Shown: piece by piece, positions 9,154 to 17,179 of the stretch | How positions within the stretch are numbered: the first letter of the stretch is position 1 | Layout of the letters: each line of letters begins with the position of its first letter | NCBI GenBank assembly: GCA_900551615.1 | Contig: URWN01000009.1 | Span: 1-49,031, forward strand | Source: an uncultured Clostridium sp. | Lineage (GTDB): Bacteria > Bacillota > Clostridia > TANB77 > CAG-508 | Direction of reading: 5' to 3' | Length of the DNA: 49,031 nt | The notes under the pieces: generated by a model | The model's database searches: none | What the model saw: only the letters and a program-made list of their open reading frames with translations | Told to the model about the DNA's origin: nothing | Translations under genes and position numbers: made by a program

Positions 9154-10002
9154 ATGAATTTAGAATTACCAGAAAAAGAAAAGATACCCAAAAAAAGAAT
9201 AATTATGTATGCGGTTATATTATTAATATGTGTAATAGCGGTAATAGTAGTAGTTGGAGTACAAATTTTAGGGAATGATGTAGTAGACAATATGTTTGGA
9301 ATAAATAAAATAACAAAAAGAACTGAGGAAGAGGAAGCAAATTTAAAAGCCAACTTTGAAAACATATTTGATAATCAAATAGAAGATAAGGGAGAATATA
9401 AAATACAAAAAATAAAACAAGACGAGAACTTGGTATATACAAATTATACAAAGGAAGAGAAAAACGAAAAACATGAAATCGATGTAAATTTACCATATAT
9501 TAATATAAATAATGAAGAAACAGATAATTTTAATAAAGAAATAGAAAATACTTTTAAAGGTAAAGCTGAGGAAATATTAAAAGATTCTAATCAAAATATA
9601 ATATATATTGTAAAATATAAAGCTTATGTAGAAAATAATATATTATCATTAGTAATATATTCAGATTTAAAGCAAAATACAAGTGCTCAAAGAGTTATAG
9701 TTCAAACTTTTAATTTTGATTTAAAAGAAAATAAAAAATTAACACTAGAAGATATTATAAATAGTTTTGATTTAAAAAAGGCTGATGTACAAAATAAAAT
9801 CAATACAGATATACAAAAAGAACAAAAGAAATCAGAAGATTTAATAAAGTTAGGTTATAATATATTTTCTAGAGATATAAATAGTGATATTTATAAAGTA
9901 GAAAATGCATCAGAATATTTTGTATATAACAATAACATTTATATTATATTTGCATATGGAAATAATAAGATGACAAGTGAAAAAGATATAGTAATAATAT
10001 AA
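9154..10002 (+). CDS. Membrane-anchored DUF4163/DUF3298 (PdaC/RsiV-like) protein
   Basis: The 282-residue protein has a short basic N-terminus, one transmembrane helix (about 15-38) and an extracellular domain. From about 107 the pattern of INLPYININN, then YKAYVENNILSLVI, then FNFDLKENKKLTLEDII and a late YNNNIYIIFAYGN looks like the DUF4163/DUF3298 pair found in RsiV-type anti-sigma factors and the N-terminal part of PdaC. No deacetylase domain and no adjacent sigma factor is present, so neither function is assigned. The ATG at 9154 follows a weak purine-rich site. It is monocistronic between two terminators. Confidence 0.6.
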   Translation: MNLELPEKEKIPKKRIIMYAVILLICVIAVIVVVGVQILGNDVVDNMFGINKITKRTEEEEANLKANFENIFDNQIEDKGEYKIQKIKQDENLVYTNYTKEEKNEKHEIDVNLPYININNEETDNFNKEIENTFKGKAEEILKDSNQNIIYIVKYKAYVENNILSLVIYSDLKQNTSAQRVIVQTFNFDLKENKKLTLEDIINSFDLKKADVQNKINTDIQKEQKKSEDLIKLGYNIFSRDINSDIYKVENASEYFVYNNNIYIIFAYGNNKMTSEKDIVII

Positions 10003-10007
10003 AAAAT

Positions 10008-10040
10008 AAAACTAGGTTCCTTTAAGGTTCCTAGTTTTTT
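10008..10040 (+). terminator. Terminator after the DUF3298-like gene
   Basis: AAACTAGG (10008-10015) pairs with CCTAGTTT (10030-10037); the loop can also pair internally, and a T run follows. Confidence 0.8.
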
Positions 10041-10164
10041 GAAAATAAAAGGGGATGTTTTTTTATTTAAGTCAGATAACTTCCTGACTATGGTTGTATT
10101 ATAATAATGAATTTTGTCCATTGTGTGAATTAAAAGTGAAGAGTTTATTAAATTTTAAATTTTA

Positions 10165-10193
10165 TTGTCAAAAGGGACGCCCCTTTTTGACAA
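10165..10193. repeat. GGGACG-type palindrome downstream of htrA
   Basis: TTGTCAAAAGGG (10165-10176) and CCCTTTTTGACAA (10181-10193) form a near-perfect palindrome. It may serve as the htrA terminator on the minus strand and belongs to the same style of GGGAC palindrome as 14364-14398. Confidence 0.5.
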
Positions 10194-10232
10194 CTTCTTT
10201 TTGCAAAAGTTTATATATACATATATCAAAAG

Positions 10233-11492
10233 TTAAGGTTGTTCACCTAATGTTAAAGTTATTTCTTTTTCAGAACCATTTCTATTAACTTTTAATTTAA
10301 TAGTATCACCAATTTGATGAGAATTTTTAATTTCATTTAATTCATCCATTGATTTAATAGATTTTCCATCAGCTTCTATGATAACATCTCCAGCTTTTAA
10401 TCCACCTTTTTCAGCAGAAGAGAAATCTTCAACAGATTTTACATATATACCAACAACTAAGTTATATTTTTTAGCAGTTGTTTCGTCTAAATCAATACCA
10501 GAAATTCCTATAAAAGGTCTTTTAACTTTACTGTATTGAATTAGTTGAGATGTGATATCTGTTGTAGAATTTATAGGAATAGCAAAACCAATACCTTCAA
10601 TTCCAGAACCTGATAGTTTTAATGTATTAATTCCGATAACTTTACCTTGAGCATTAACTAATGCACCACCACTATTACCAGAGTTTATAGCTGCATCAGT
10701 TTGAATACAAGTGTATGTTTTTCCATCAGAATCTGTAATTTTTCTATTAACAGCACTTACAATACCAGTTGTAACAGTACTTGTCATGTTTACAGGATTT
10801 CCAACAGCCATTGCAAATTCACCAACTTTAACATCGTCAGAATCTGCAAATTCAGCTTTTGTTAAACCAGTTTTTTCAATTTTTATAACAGCTAAATCAG
10901 TTTGCTCATCTTGACCAACAATTTTGGCTTCATATTCAGTTTCATCATTAAATAAAGTAACTGTAACTTTTGTTGCTTCTGATATTTGATAATAAGAATT
11001 TGATTCAGAAGAACTTGAAGATACAACGTGGTTGTTTGTTAAAATATAACCATCTTCACTAATTATAATTCCTGAACCAGAAGCTGTTGCTGTTGTTGAA
11101 CCACTTCTGCCAAATATTGATGTAGAATTTACAGTATATTCAATTTTTATACCAACAATAGATGGTAAAATCTTATTTGCTGCATATACAGAAGTATCTG
11201 AATAGTTTTCTAAAGATGTTTGTTTTACATATCCATCAGATTTTGTTGAATTATTATTTGTTGTACTAATTGATGAAGAGTTTGAACTTCCTATTATTTT
11301 CGTTTTAATAGACGGAATTCCAAAACATGTTCCTATTACAACTGTACAACCTAATACACCACTGATAAAAGGTATTATTACGCTTTTTCCAAAACCAGAT
11401 TTAGTCTTTTTTGTTTTGTCATATGATGTTGAACCAGTTACTGGTATTGCTTTGAATTTTTGAGTGTTATTTTCATTTTTATTTTCGTCCAT
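10233..11492 (-). CDS. htrA: HtrA/DegP-type membrane-anchored serine protease with PDZ domain
   Basis: The protein (419 aa) degrades or refolds damaged envelope proteins. It has a cytoplasmic N-terminus (1-36), one membrane span (about 37-58), a Ser/Asn-rich linker, a trypsin-like domain and a C-terminal PDZ domain (about 320-415). The catalytic triad is complete: His155 (NNHVV), Asp199 (TDLAV) and Ser274 (GNSGG). GGAGG stands before the ATG. No two-component system adjoins it, unlike some htrA genes. The candidate promoter has a 17-bp palindrome as its spacer, a plausible operator for a stress regulator. Confidence 0.93.
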   Translation of the reverse strand: MDENKNENNTQKFKAIPVTGSTSYDKTKKTKSGFGKSVIIPFISGVLGCTVVIGTCFGIPSIKTKIIGSSNSSSISTTNNNSTKSDGYVKQTSLENYSDTSVYAANKILPSIVGIKIEYTVNSTSIFGRSGSTTATASGSGIIISEDGYILTNNHVVSSSSSESNSYYQISEATKVTVTLFNDETEYEAKIVGQDEQTDLAVIKIEKTGLTKAEFADSDDVKVGEFAMAVGNPVNMTSTVTTGIVSAVNRKITDSDGKTYTCIQTDAAINSGNSGGALVNAQGKVIGINTLKLSGSGIEGIGFAIPINSTTDITSQLIQYSKVKRPFIGISGIDLDETTAKKYNLVVGIYVKSVEDFSSAEKGGLKAGDVIIEADGKSIKSMDELNEIKNSHQIGDTIKLKVNRNGSEKEITLTLGEQP

Positions 11493-11526
11493 TTTTATTA
11501 CCTCCCGAAAAATATTTTATATTTAT

Positions 11527-11556
11527 ATAATAACCTAATTCTTGATTAGGATACAA
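11527..11556 (-). promoter_or_regulatory. htrA promoter with palindromic spacer
   Basis: On the minus strand TTGTAT (11556-11551) and TATTAT (11532-11527) flank the palindrome CCTAAT-N5-ATTAGG (11534-11550), which nearly fills the spacer. Promoter boxes are moderate; the palindrome is exact. Confidence 0.45.
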
Positions 11557-11623
11557 TAGTATTGTGAACTTTTTGTGAAAAAAATGTAATTATATTAAAA
11601 AAATTAAAATTTAAAAAGTTACT

Positions 11624-11652
11624 TGATTTAGTTTAAAGAATTATAGTATAAT
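11624..11652 (+). promoter_or_regulatory. Promoter for the pilin-like gene at 11699
   Basis: TTGATT (11624-11629), a 17-base spacer, then TATAAT (11647-11652). Confidence 0.65.
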
Positions 11653-11698
11653 AAAAACGAAAAAGGAAGAAAAATGACTATAAGTCTGGGAGGATAAA

Positions 11699-12238
11699 AT
11701 GGATAAAAATAAAGGAATAACAATGATTGTATTAGTAATAACAATAGCATTATTATTAATATTAGCAGGAATATCAATACAAGGTGGAGGTAGTATAATA
11801 AAAAGAGCAGATTTAGAAAACCTTAAAACAGACATGCTTTTAATAAAAGTAAAAGGAAAAGAATATGTAGAAAATGCAAACTTTAATTTAGGAACAAGTT
11901 TTGATAAATTAACAGATGAAACTGAAAAAAGCAAAAGAATAGAAATTGCAAAATCAAAATTAAAAGGAACAGAAATTCAAAATGCAAGTGAACTTTCAAA
12001 ATTTGGTGTAACATCAGATCAATTTGAACAAGAAAAAAATAATTTGAATTTGTATTATACATTATCAACATCAGATTTAGAAGAAATTGGTATGCAAGAT
12101 GTAAGTTCAAAAGGACAATATATTATAAAATATAATGTTAAAGATATGACAATAGAAATATATAATACTCAAGGATTTGAAAATGGAGATAAAACATATT
12201 ATTCATTAAGTGAATTAGAAAATTTAGAAATAAATTAG
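11699..12238 (+). CDS. Type IV pilin-like (pseudopilin) protein
   Basis: The 179-residue protein opens with NKGITMIVLVITIALLLILA, a prepilin-type leader with a likely cleavage after Gly6 and a long hydrophobic helix. As in the variable protein at 39293, the mature N-terminus begins ITxxxLVIT and lacks the usual Glu5. The rest is a charged, soluble domain I do not recognise; no variable segment or cysteine pair is seen. GGGAGG precedes the ATG. It stands alone, upstream of rnhB. No prepilin peptidase or assembly ATPase is in the window, so the export route is not known from this sequence. Confidence 0.7.
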   Translation: MDKNKGITMIVLVITIALLLILAGISIQGGGSIIKRADLENLKTDMLLIKVKGKEYVENANFNLGTSFDKLTDETEKSKRIEIAKSKLKGTEIQNASELSKFGVTSDQFEQEKNNLNLYYTLSTSDLEEIGMQDVSSKGQYIIKYNVKDMTIEIYNTQGFENGDKTYYSLSELENLEIN

Positions 12239-12275
12239 AAAAATATAGAGTGAATAGTTGAGAAAATAAAATAAG

Positions 12276-12917
12276 ATGAAGGAAAAACAAATGAAAGATA
12301 AAGAATTAGAAAGATTAACAAATTTAAAACAAATAGAAAAAGAATTACATGAAAAAGGATTTAAAAATATATGTGGAATAGATGAAGCAGGAAGAGGGCC
12401 TCTAGCAGGTCCTGTTGTTGTTGCAGGAGTTATAATGCCTGAAGATTCAATGATAGAAGGGGTAAATGATTCAAAAAAAGTTTCTGAAAAGAAAAGAGAA
12501 CTTTTATATGATAAAATTATTGAAGAAGCAATAAGTTATTCAGTAGCAATAATTGGACAAGATGTTATAGATGATATAAATATTTTGAATGCTACTAAGC
12601 AAGGTGTTACAAGTGTTGTAAAAGGATTAGATGTTAGACCAGATTTAATTATAATAGATGCACTTCAACATATAGACACAGATGGAGTACCATATGAATC
12701 TATAATAAAAGGTGATGCTAAATGTTATTCAATTGCAGCAGCATCAATTATTGCAAAGGTTACAAGGGATAGAATAATGAGAGAATGGGATACAGTATAT
12801 CCACAATATGGATTTGCTAAGCATAAAGGGTATGGAACTGCTATGCATATTGCAGCAATTAAAGAATATGGATTATGCCCAATTCATAGAAGAAGTTTTA
12901 CAGGGCATTTTATTTAA
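12276..12917 (+). CDS. rnhB: Ribonuclease HII
   Basis: RNase HII cuts RNA in RNA-DNA hybrids and removes misincorporated ribonucleotides. The signature CGIDEAGRGPLAGP carries Asp36 and Glu37; Asp128 lies in IIIDAL and Asp165 in KVTRDR, completing the metal-binding set. The protein is 213 aa from ATG 12276. The ATG at 12291 (208 aa) has a better-placed AAGGAAA and may be the real start. The C-terminus PIHRRSFTGHF is typical. The gene follows the pilin-like gene by 37 bases on the same strand. Confidence 0.95.
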   Translation: MKEKQMKDKELERLTNLKQIEKELHEKGFKNICGIDEAGRGPLAGPVVVAGVIMPEDSMIEGVNDSKKVSEKKRELLYDKIIEEAISYSVAIIGQDVIDDINILNATKQGVTSVVKGLDVRPDLIIIDALQHIDTDGVPYESIIKGDAKCYSIAAASIIAKVTRDRIMREWDTVYPQYGFAKHKGYGTAMHIAAIKEYGLCPIHRRSFTGHFI

Positions 12918-13010
12918 GAAATTTAATTTATATTCATAGTTTATATACAATATATTATCAAATTTAAATAAATTATTAAAAAGATTTTAAACTAATAGGA
13001 AGTGAAATTT

Positions 13011-14315
13011 ATGAATATTTTAGAAATTATTGAGAAAAAAAGGGAAAATAAAGAATTAACAAAGCAAGAAATTGAATATTTTGTAAAAGGCTATGTAGAA
13101 GGAGATGTAGCGGACTATCAAGCAGCAGCTTTAGTTATGGCAATATTTTTAAATGGTATGACAAAACAAGAAACAACAGACTTAACTATAGCTATGGCAA
13201 ATTCAGGTGAAATATTAGATTTATCAAAATTAAATAAAATAATAGTTGATAAGCACTCAACAGGAGGAGTAGGAGATAAAGTATCAATATGTTTATTACC
13301 ATTAGTTGCATCACTTGGTGTTCCTGTTGCAAAAATGTCTGGAAGAGGATTAGGATTTACAGGTGGAACAGTAGATAAAATGCAATCAATTCCTGAATAT
13401 AAAACTGAAATAGATATAAACAATTTTATAAAAAATGTGGAAAACGTTGGTATAAGCATGATTTCACAAACAATGAATTTAGCACCAGCAGATAAAAAAT
13501 TATATGCGTTAAGAGATAGCATTGCATGTGTTGAAAGTATTCCATTAATAGCATCAAGCATAATGAGCAAAAAAATAGCAAGTGGAGCAGAAAAAATAGT
13601 TTTAGACGTAACAGTTGGAAAAGGTGCATTTATGAAAAATATGGAAAATGCAAAAAAATTAGCAAATGAAATGATAGAAATAGGGAAATTAGCAAATAGA
13701 GAAACAGTATGTGTTTTAACAAATATGAATGAACCATTAGGATATGCAGTAGGAAATAATTTAGAAGTTATAGAAGCAATAAAATTTTTAAAAGGTGAAA
13801 TGCCAGAAGACTTAAAACAAGTAGTATTAGAACTTGGAGCATATATGTTAGAACTTGCAGGACTAGGTGATAATTTAGAAGAAAATAAGAAAAAAATGTT
13901 AGAAAATATATCAAATGGAAAAGCTTTAAGTAAATTTAAAGAAATGGTAAAAAATCAAGAAGGAGATATTTCATATTTAGAAGATACAGAAAAATTTGAA
14001 AAAGCAACTATCATTGAACCAATTATAGCAAAAGAAGATGGATATATCCATGAAATAAATGCTGAAGAAGTAGGAAAAGTAGCATGTGGATTAGGTGCAG
14101 GAAGAGTAAAAAAAGAAGATAATATAGATTATGCAGTTGGAATTATATTAAACAGAAAAGTAGCTGAAAAAGTAAAAAAAGGTGAAACATTAGGATATAT
14201 TCATGCAAATAGCAATGAAAAATATCTAGAATCAGAAAGAAAAATGCAAGATATTATAAAAATAAGTGAAGAAAAAATTGAAAAAGAACCGACAATTTTT
14301 GGTATTTGCAGATAA
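13011..14315 (+). CDS. pdp: Pyrimidine-nucleoside phosphorylase
   Basis: Pdp splits uridine, thymidine and deoxyuridine with phosphate, yielding the base and (deoxy)ribose-1-phosphate for salvage. The protein is 434 aa, the normal family length, with the phosphate/sugar loop DKHSTGGVGDK and KMSGRGLGFTGGTVDK. I chose ATG 13011 because AGGAAG lies eight bases upstream; the GTG at 13002 overlaps that site. It stands alone here, without deoxyribose-phosphate aldolase or cytidine deaminase, which often accompany it. Confidence 0.93.
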   Translation: MNILEIIEKKRENKELTKQEIEYFVKGYVEGDVADYQAAALVMAIFLNGMTKQETTDLTIAMANSGEILDLSKLNKIIVDKHSTGGVGDKVSICLLPLVASLGVPVAKMSGRGLGFTGGTVDKMQSIPEYKTEIDINNFIKNVENVGISMISQTMNLAPADKKLYALRDSIACVESIPLIASSIMSKKIASGAEKIVLDVTVGKGAFMKNMENAKKLANEMIEIGKLANRETVCVLTNMNEPLGYAVGNNLEVIEAIKFLKGEMPEDLKQVVLELGAYMLELAGLGDNLEENKKKMLENISNGKALSKFKEMVKNQEGDISYLEDTEKFEKATIIEPIIAKEDGYIHEINAEEVGKVACGLGAGRVKKEDNIDYAVGIILNRKVAEKVKKGETLGYIHANSNEKYLESERKMQDIIKISEEKIEKEPTIFGICR

Positions 14316-14319
14316 TTTA

Positions 14320-14349
14320 TTGAAATTGTATATATTTTAGTGGTATAAT
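14320..14349 (+). promoter_or_regulatory. Promoter for the small membrane protein/cdaA unit
   Basis: TTGAAA (14320-14325), an 18-base spacer, then TATAAT (14344-14349). Confidence 0.6.
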
Positions 14350-14363
14350 ATGTCCAATAGGGA

Positions 14364-14398
14364 CGGTTCTAAATGGACAAAATGTCCAAAAAGAACCG
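14364..14398. repeat. GGTTCT-TGGACA palindromic element in the leader
   Basis: CGGTTCT, TGGACA, TGTCCA and AGAACCG are arranged as nested inverted arms with AAA spacers. The element lies between promoter and coding start and would form a strong leader hairpin; it looks like a small dispersed palindrome. Confidence 0.6.
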
Positions 14399-14429
14399 AG
14401 GTAAAAAAATAAGTGAAAGGACGAGTAAA

Positions 14430-14576
14430 ATGAAAAAAGATAAAGAGAAAAAAGTAAAAAATAAAGAACAAAGAAAATATGATAAAGGTCAAGTATTTGT
14501 AAAAATAATGGCAGGAATATTGGCATTATTAATGATTTTATCAGTAGCAGGTTCATTAGTATTTTATTTATTATAA
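14430..14576 (+). CDS. Small single-span membrane protein
   Basis: From ATG 14430, after AAAGGAC, this encodes 48 residues: a highly charged Lys-rich N-terminus (about 1-20), then one transmembrane helix (about 24-48) rich in Leu, Ile and Met. An upstream ATG at 14373 in the same frame lies inside a palindrome and has no ribosome site. Such Lys-rich single-span proteins occur beside many clostridial genes, and no function can be assigned. It lies 51 bases before cdaA, probably in one operon. Confidence 0.55.
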   Translation: MKKDKEKKVKNKEQRKYDKGQVFVKIMAGILALLMILSVAGSLVFYLL

Positions 14577-14627
14577 TAAACAAAGCAATAAAAAAAGAAA
14601 TTCTCAAGAATTGAGAGAAGGTGTAAT

Positions 14628-15566
14628 ATGGAAAAAAGTATAAGTAGTAGCTGGATAAATTTTTATAATGAAAATATATTAAAAGGATTTCAAAATTTAA
14701 GTGAAAATCCATTCACATTATTTACAACAATATTAGATATATTAATAGTATTATTTCTATTATATTGTTTTGTAAAAATGGTAAAAGGATCAAGAGCATG
14801 GCAATTAATAAAGGGAATAGCCTTTTTAATAATTGCAACATGGGTTAGTGGATTGTTGAATTTAAAGATATTAAATTCAATTTTAACAGGAATAATGAAT
14901 TGGGGAGTAATTGCAATAATTGTAATATTCCAACCAGAATTAAGAAGAGGTCTTGAACAGCTAGGAACAAATAAATTTACAAAGTTTTTTGGATTAGATA
15001 GTGATTTAGCAACAAAAACAAAAGAAGACATTTATAAAGTAGTAATAGCTGCATCAGAACTTTCAAAGACGAAAACAGGAGCATTAATAGTTTTAGAAAG
15101 AGATATAAATATTCAAGATATAATAGCAACAGGAGTTCCTATGAATTCTGAAGTATCTCCACAATTGTTGGTTAATATATTTGTACCAAAAACTCCATTA
15201 CATGACGGAGCAGTTGTTATAAGTAATAATAAAATAGCAGCAGCTGCATGTGTTTTACCACTTGCTGATGATACAGATATAGCCAAAGAATTAGGTACAA
15301 GACATAGAGCTGCTATAGGAATTTCAAAAGAATCTGATAGTATAGTTGTTGTTGTATCAGAAGAAACAGGAAAAATCTCTGTTGCTAAAGATGGAACATT
15401 AATTGCTGATGTAAGAGAAGATGTTTTAAAGAAAATATTAATAAGTAATATTGTAACAAAAAGATTTACACAGAAAAAAACAGTAAAAAATAATAAATTT
15501 GAAAATATAAAGAAAAGGTTTAATAAAAAACCGGAAACAGAAACTAAAGAAAATGAAAATAAATAA
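14628..15566 (+). CDS. cdaA: Membrane-bound diadenylate cyclase CdaA
   Basis: CdaA condenses two ATP into cyclic di-AMP, the signal controlling potassium and osmolyte balance. The protein (312 aa) has three transmembrane helices (about 34-50, 58-78, 84-101), a short coiled linker and the DisA-N cyclase domain with DGA (193-195) and RHR (225-227). AGAAGG precedes the ATG. In most Firmicutes cdaA is followed by cdaR (YbbR) and glmM; here it ends in a terminator followed by truA, so the usual regulator CdaR is not linked. The C-terminal 30 residues are Lys/Asn-rich. Confidence 0.94.
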   Translation: MEKSISSSWINFYNENILKGFQNLSENPFTLFTTILDILIVLFLLYCFVKMVKGSRAWQLIKGIAFLIIATWVSGLLNLKILNSILTGIMNWGVIAIIVIFQPELRRGLEQLGTNKFTKFFGLDSDLATKTKEDIYKVVIAASELSKTKTGALIVLERDINIQDIIATGVPMNSEVSPQLLVNIFVPKTPLHDGAVVISNNKIAAAACVLPLADDTDIAKELGTRHRAAIGISKESDSIVVVVSEETGKISVAKDGTLIADVREDVLKKILISNIVTKRFTQKKTVKNNKFENIKKRFNKKPETETKENENK

Positions 15567-15568
15567 TT

Positions 15569-15593
15569 AAAAGTCGCTTATATAGCGACTTTT
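15569..15593 (+). terminator. Terminator after cdaA
   Basis: AAAAGTCGCT (15569-15578) pairs with AGCGACTTTT (15584-15593). Confidence 0.8.
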
Positions 15594-15634
15594 ATAATAT
15601 AAATAAAATTTATATAAATGGATGGAGATTAAAT

Positions 15635-16375
15635 ATGAGAAACATTAAATTAACAATAGAATATGATGGCAAAGATTTTAATGGATGGCAAAAGCAGCCA
15701 ACAAAATTGAATATTCAGGGGACAATTGAACAAGCAATAAAAATTGTAACAGGAGAAGATGTAGATTTAATGGCATCAGGGAGGACAGATGCTGGAGTTC
15801 ATGCATTTGGTCAGGCTGCTAATTTTAAAACAAATTCAAATATACCAATTGAAAAAATAGCAATTGCATTAAATTCAAATTTGAAAAAATCAATAAGAAT
15901 TATATCAGCAGAAGAAGTTGATGAAAAATTTCATAGTAGATTAACATGCAAGAAAAAAACATATAGATATGTTATAAATAATTCAGAATTTTCATCAGCA
16001 ATATATAGAAATTTGGAAACTCATATTCCTCAAAAATTAGATGTTGATAAAATGAAAACGGCTGCAAAATATTTTGAAGGAGAACATGATTTCAAGGCAT
16101 TTAAAGCAAGTGGAACAAGTAGCAAAAGTAGTATTAGAACTATTTACAAAGCAGAAGTTTTTGAAATGCCTAATAATAGAATTTATATAGAATTAACAGG
16201 AAATGGATTTTTATATAATATGGTTAGAATAATTGCTGGAACTTTAGTTGATGTGGGAATTGGAAAGATTAAACCAGAAGATATTAAGAAAATTATTGAA
16301 TCAAAAGATAGAAGTTTAGCAGGTAAAACATTACAACCGAATGGATTGTATTTGGTTAGTGTTAAATATGAATAA
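15635..16375 (+). CDS. truA: tRNA pseudouridine(38-40) synthase TruA
   Basis: TruA converts uridines 38-40 of the tRNA anticodon arm to pseudouridine. The protein (246 aa) has the opening IKLTIEYDGKDFNGWQKQP, the catalytic Asp52 in SGRTDAGVHA, and the late GNGFLYNMVRIIAGTLVDVG motif, all typical. AUG 15635 follows GATGGAGAT. Modification of this arm affects frame maintenance, which is of some interest given the frameshifts nearby, but nothing links the two directly. Confidence 0.95.
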   Translation: MRNIKLTIEYDGKDFNGWQKQPTKLNIQGTIEQAIKIVTGEDVDLMASGRTDAGVHAFGQAANFKTNSNIPIEKIAIALNSNLKKSIRIISAEEVDEKFHSRLTCKKKTYRYVINNSEFSSAIYRNLETHIPQKLDVDKMKTAAKYFEGEHDFKAFKASGTSSKSSIRTIYKAEVFEMPNNRIYIELTGNGFLYNMVRIIAGTLVDVGIGKIKPEDIKKIIESKDRSLAGKTLQPNGLYLVSVKYE

Positions 16376-16446
16376 TATTGTTACATAAAGTAACCAAATT
16401 TTACAAAAGGCATAAAATATAGTAAAAAAGAAAAGGAGAAAAAGTT

Positions 16447-17026
16447 ATGAATACTTTACTAATATTTTTTGCTTTACCAATAGCAGTAATAATAATATCA
16501 ATAGCACTACAAAAAATCTTCAAATGTCCATTTTTAGTAGCAGGAATAATATTTGCAGCATTTCTAATTGCAACATTTGTAATAGGAAATCTAACATATT
16601 TAGTAGCAACAATAGCATATACCATTTTAGCATTTATAACAGCAGTTCTAACAAACATAATTTGCAGAATACTTAGAGAATTAGACAGGAGAGAAGGCGA
16701 AAGAAATTCATCAGGTTGTTGTAACAGAAGAGGTAGAAATTCATCAAACAATAATAATGAAACACAATTATTGTCAATTACACGGAGGATGTTCTAATAA
16801 TGATAATGGAAATTTATTAACAATTAGTAGTAATGGATGTAATGGAGTAGAAAATGATTTATTAACAATTAATACTAGTTGCCCTACTAATAATAGTAAT
16901 GATAGTGGATGTTCTTGTAATGGCAGTAATTCAAACAATTCAATTGCTGTTAGAGCAAATGTATTTCCAAATAATAATACAAATGGTAGAACAGGAAGCT
17001 TTTGTGGATGCTTTAGAAGAAGATAG
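16447..17026 (+). CDS. DUF2651-like membrane protein with Asn/Cys-rich tail, read through a +1 site
   Basis: AAGGAG at 16432-16437 fixes ATG 16447. Residues 1-75 form two or three hydrophobic helices (opening MNTLLIFFALPIAVIIIS) and resemble the small DUF2651/YbeF family of Firmicutes. A soluble tail rich in Asn, Ser, Gly and Cys follows. The zero frame stops at 16797, just after in-frame CGG 16783-16785. Dropping C16783 gives ACA GGA GGA TGT and one 192-residue protein ending FCGCFRRR. The repeat QLLSITGGCSNN / NLLTISSNGCNG / DLLTINTSCPTN spans the site, which supports a continuous frame. Function unknown. Confidence 0.72.
16783..16785 (+). other. CGG +1 frameshift site in the DUF2651-like gene
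   Basis: ACA CGGA GGA TGT is read as Thr-Gly-Gly-Cys after skipping C16783. This joins two frames that share the LL(S/T)I repeat on either side. Confidence 0.7.
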
Positions 17027-17030
17027 AAAG

Positions 17031-17075
17031 ATGTCGAATTTTGCAATAAAAGTATATTGTAAAGTTCGGCATTTT
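17031..17075 (+). terminator. Terminator after the DUF2651-like gene
   Basis: ATGTCGAATTTTGCAATA (17031-17048) pairs, using several G-U pairs, with TATTGTAAAGTTCGGCAT ending at 17072; a T run follows. Confidence 0.75.
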
Positions 17076-17118
17076 TCATATTATGATATATACAAATATC
17101 TTACAGTTTAAAATTAAC

Positions 17119-17147
17119 TTGATAATTTTACATTTTTATGTTAAACT
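17119..17147 (+). promoter_or_regulatory. Promoter for the heavy-metal exporter
   Basis: TTGATA (17119-17124), a 17-base spacer, then TAAACT (17142-17147). Confidence 0.5.
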
Positions 17148-17179
17148 AGTAAATGCAAAACATTTCAGGGGGAATAAAA

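Noticed and set aside
16757..17026. Independent 89-residue gene starting at ATG 16757
   Set aside because: It overlaps the upstream gene out of frame, lacks a ribosome site, and the shared LL(S/T)I repeats show that it is the tail of the DUF2651-like protein.
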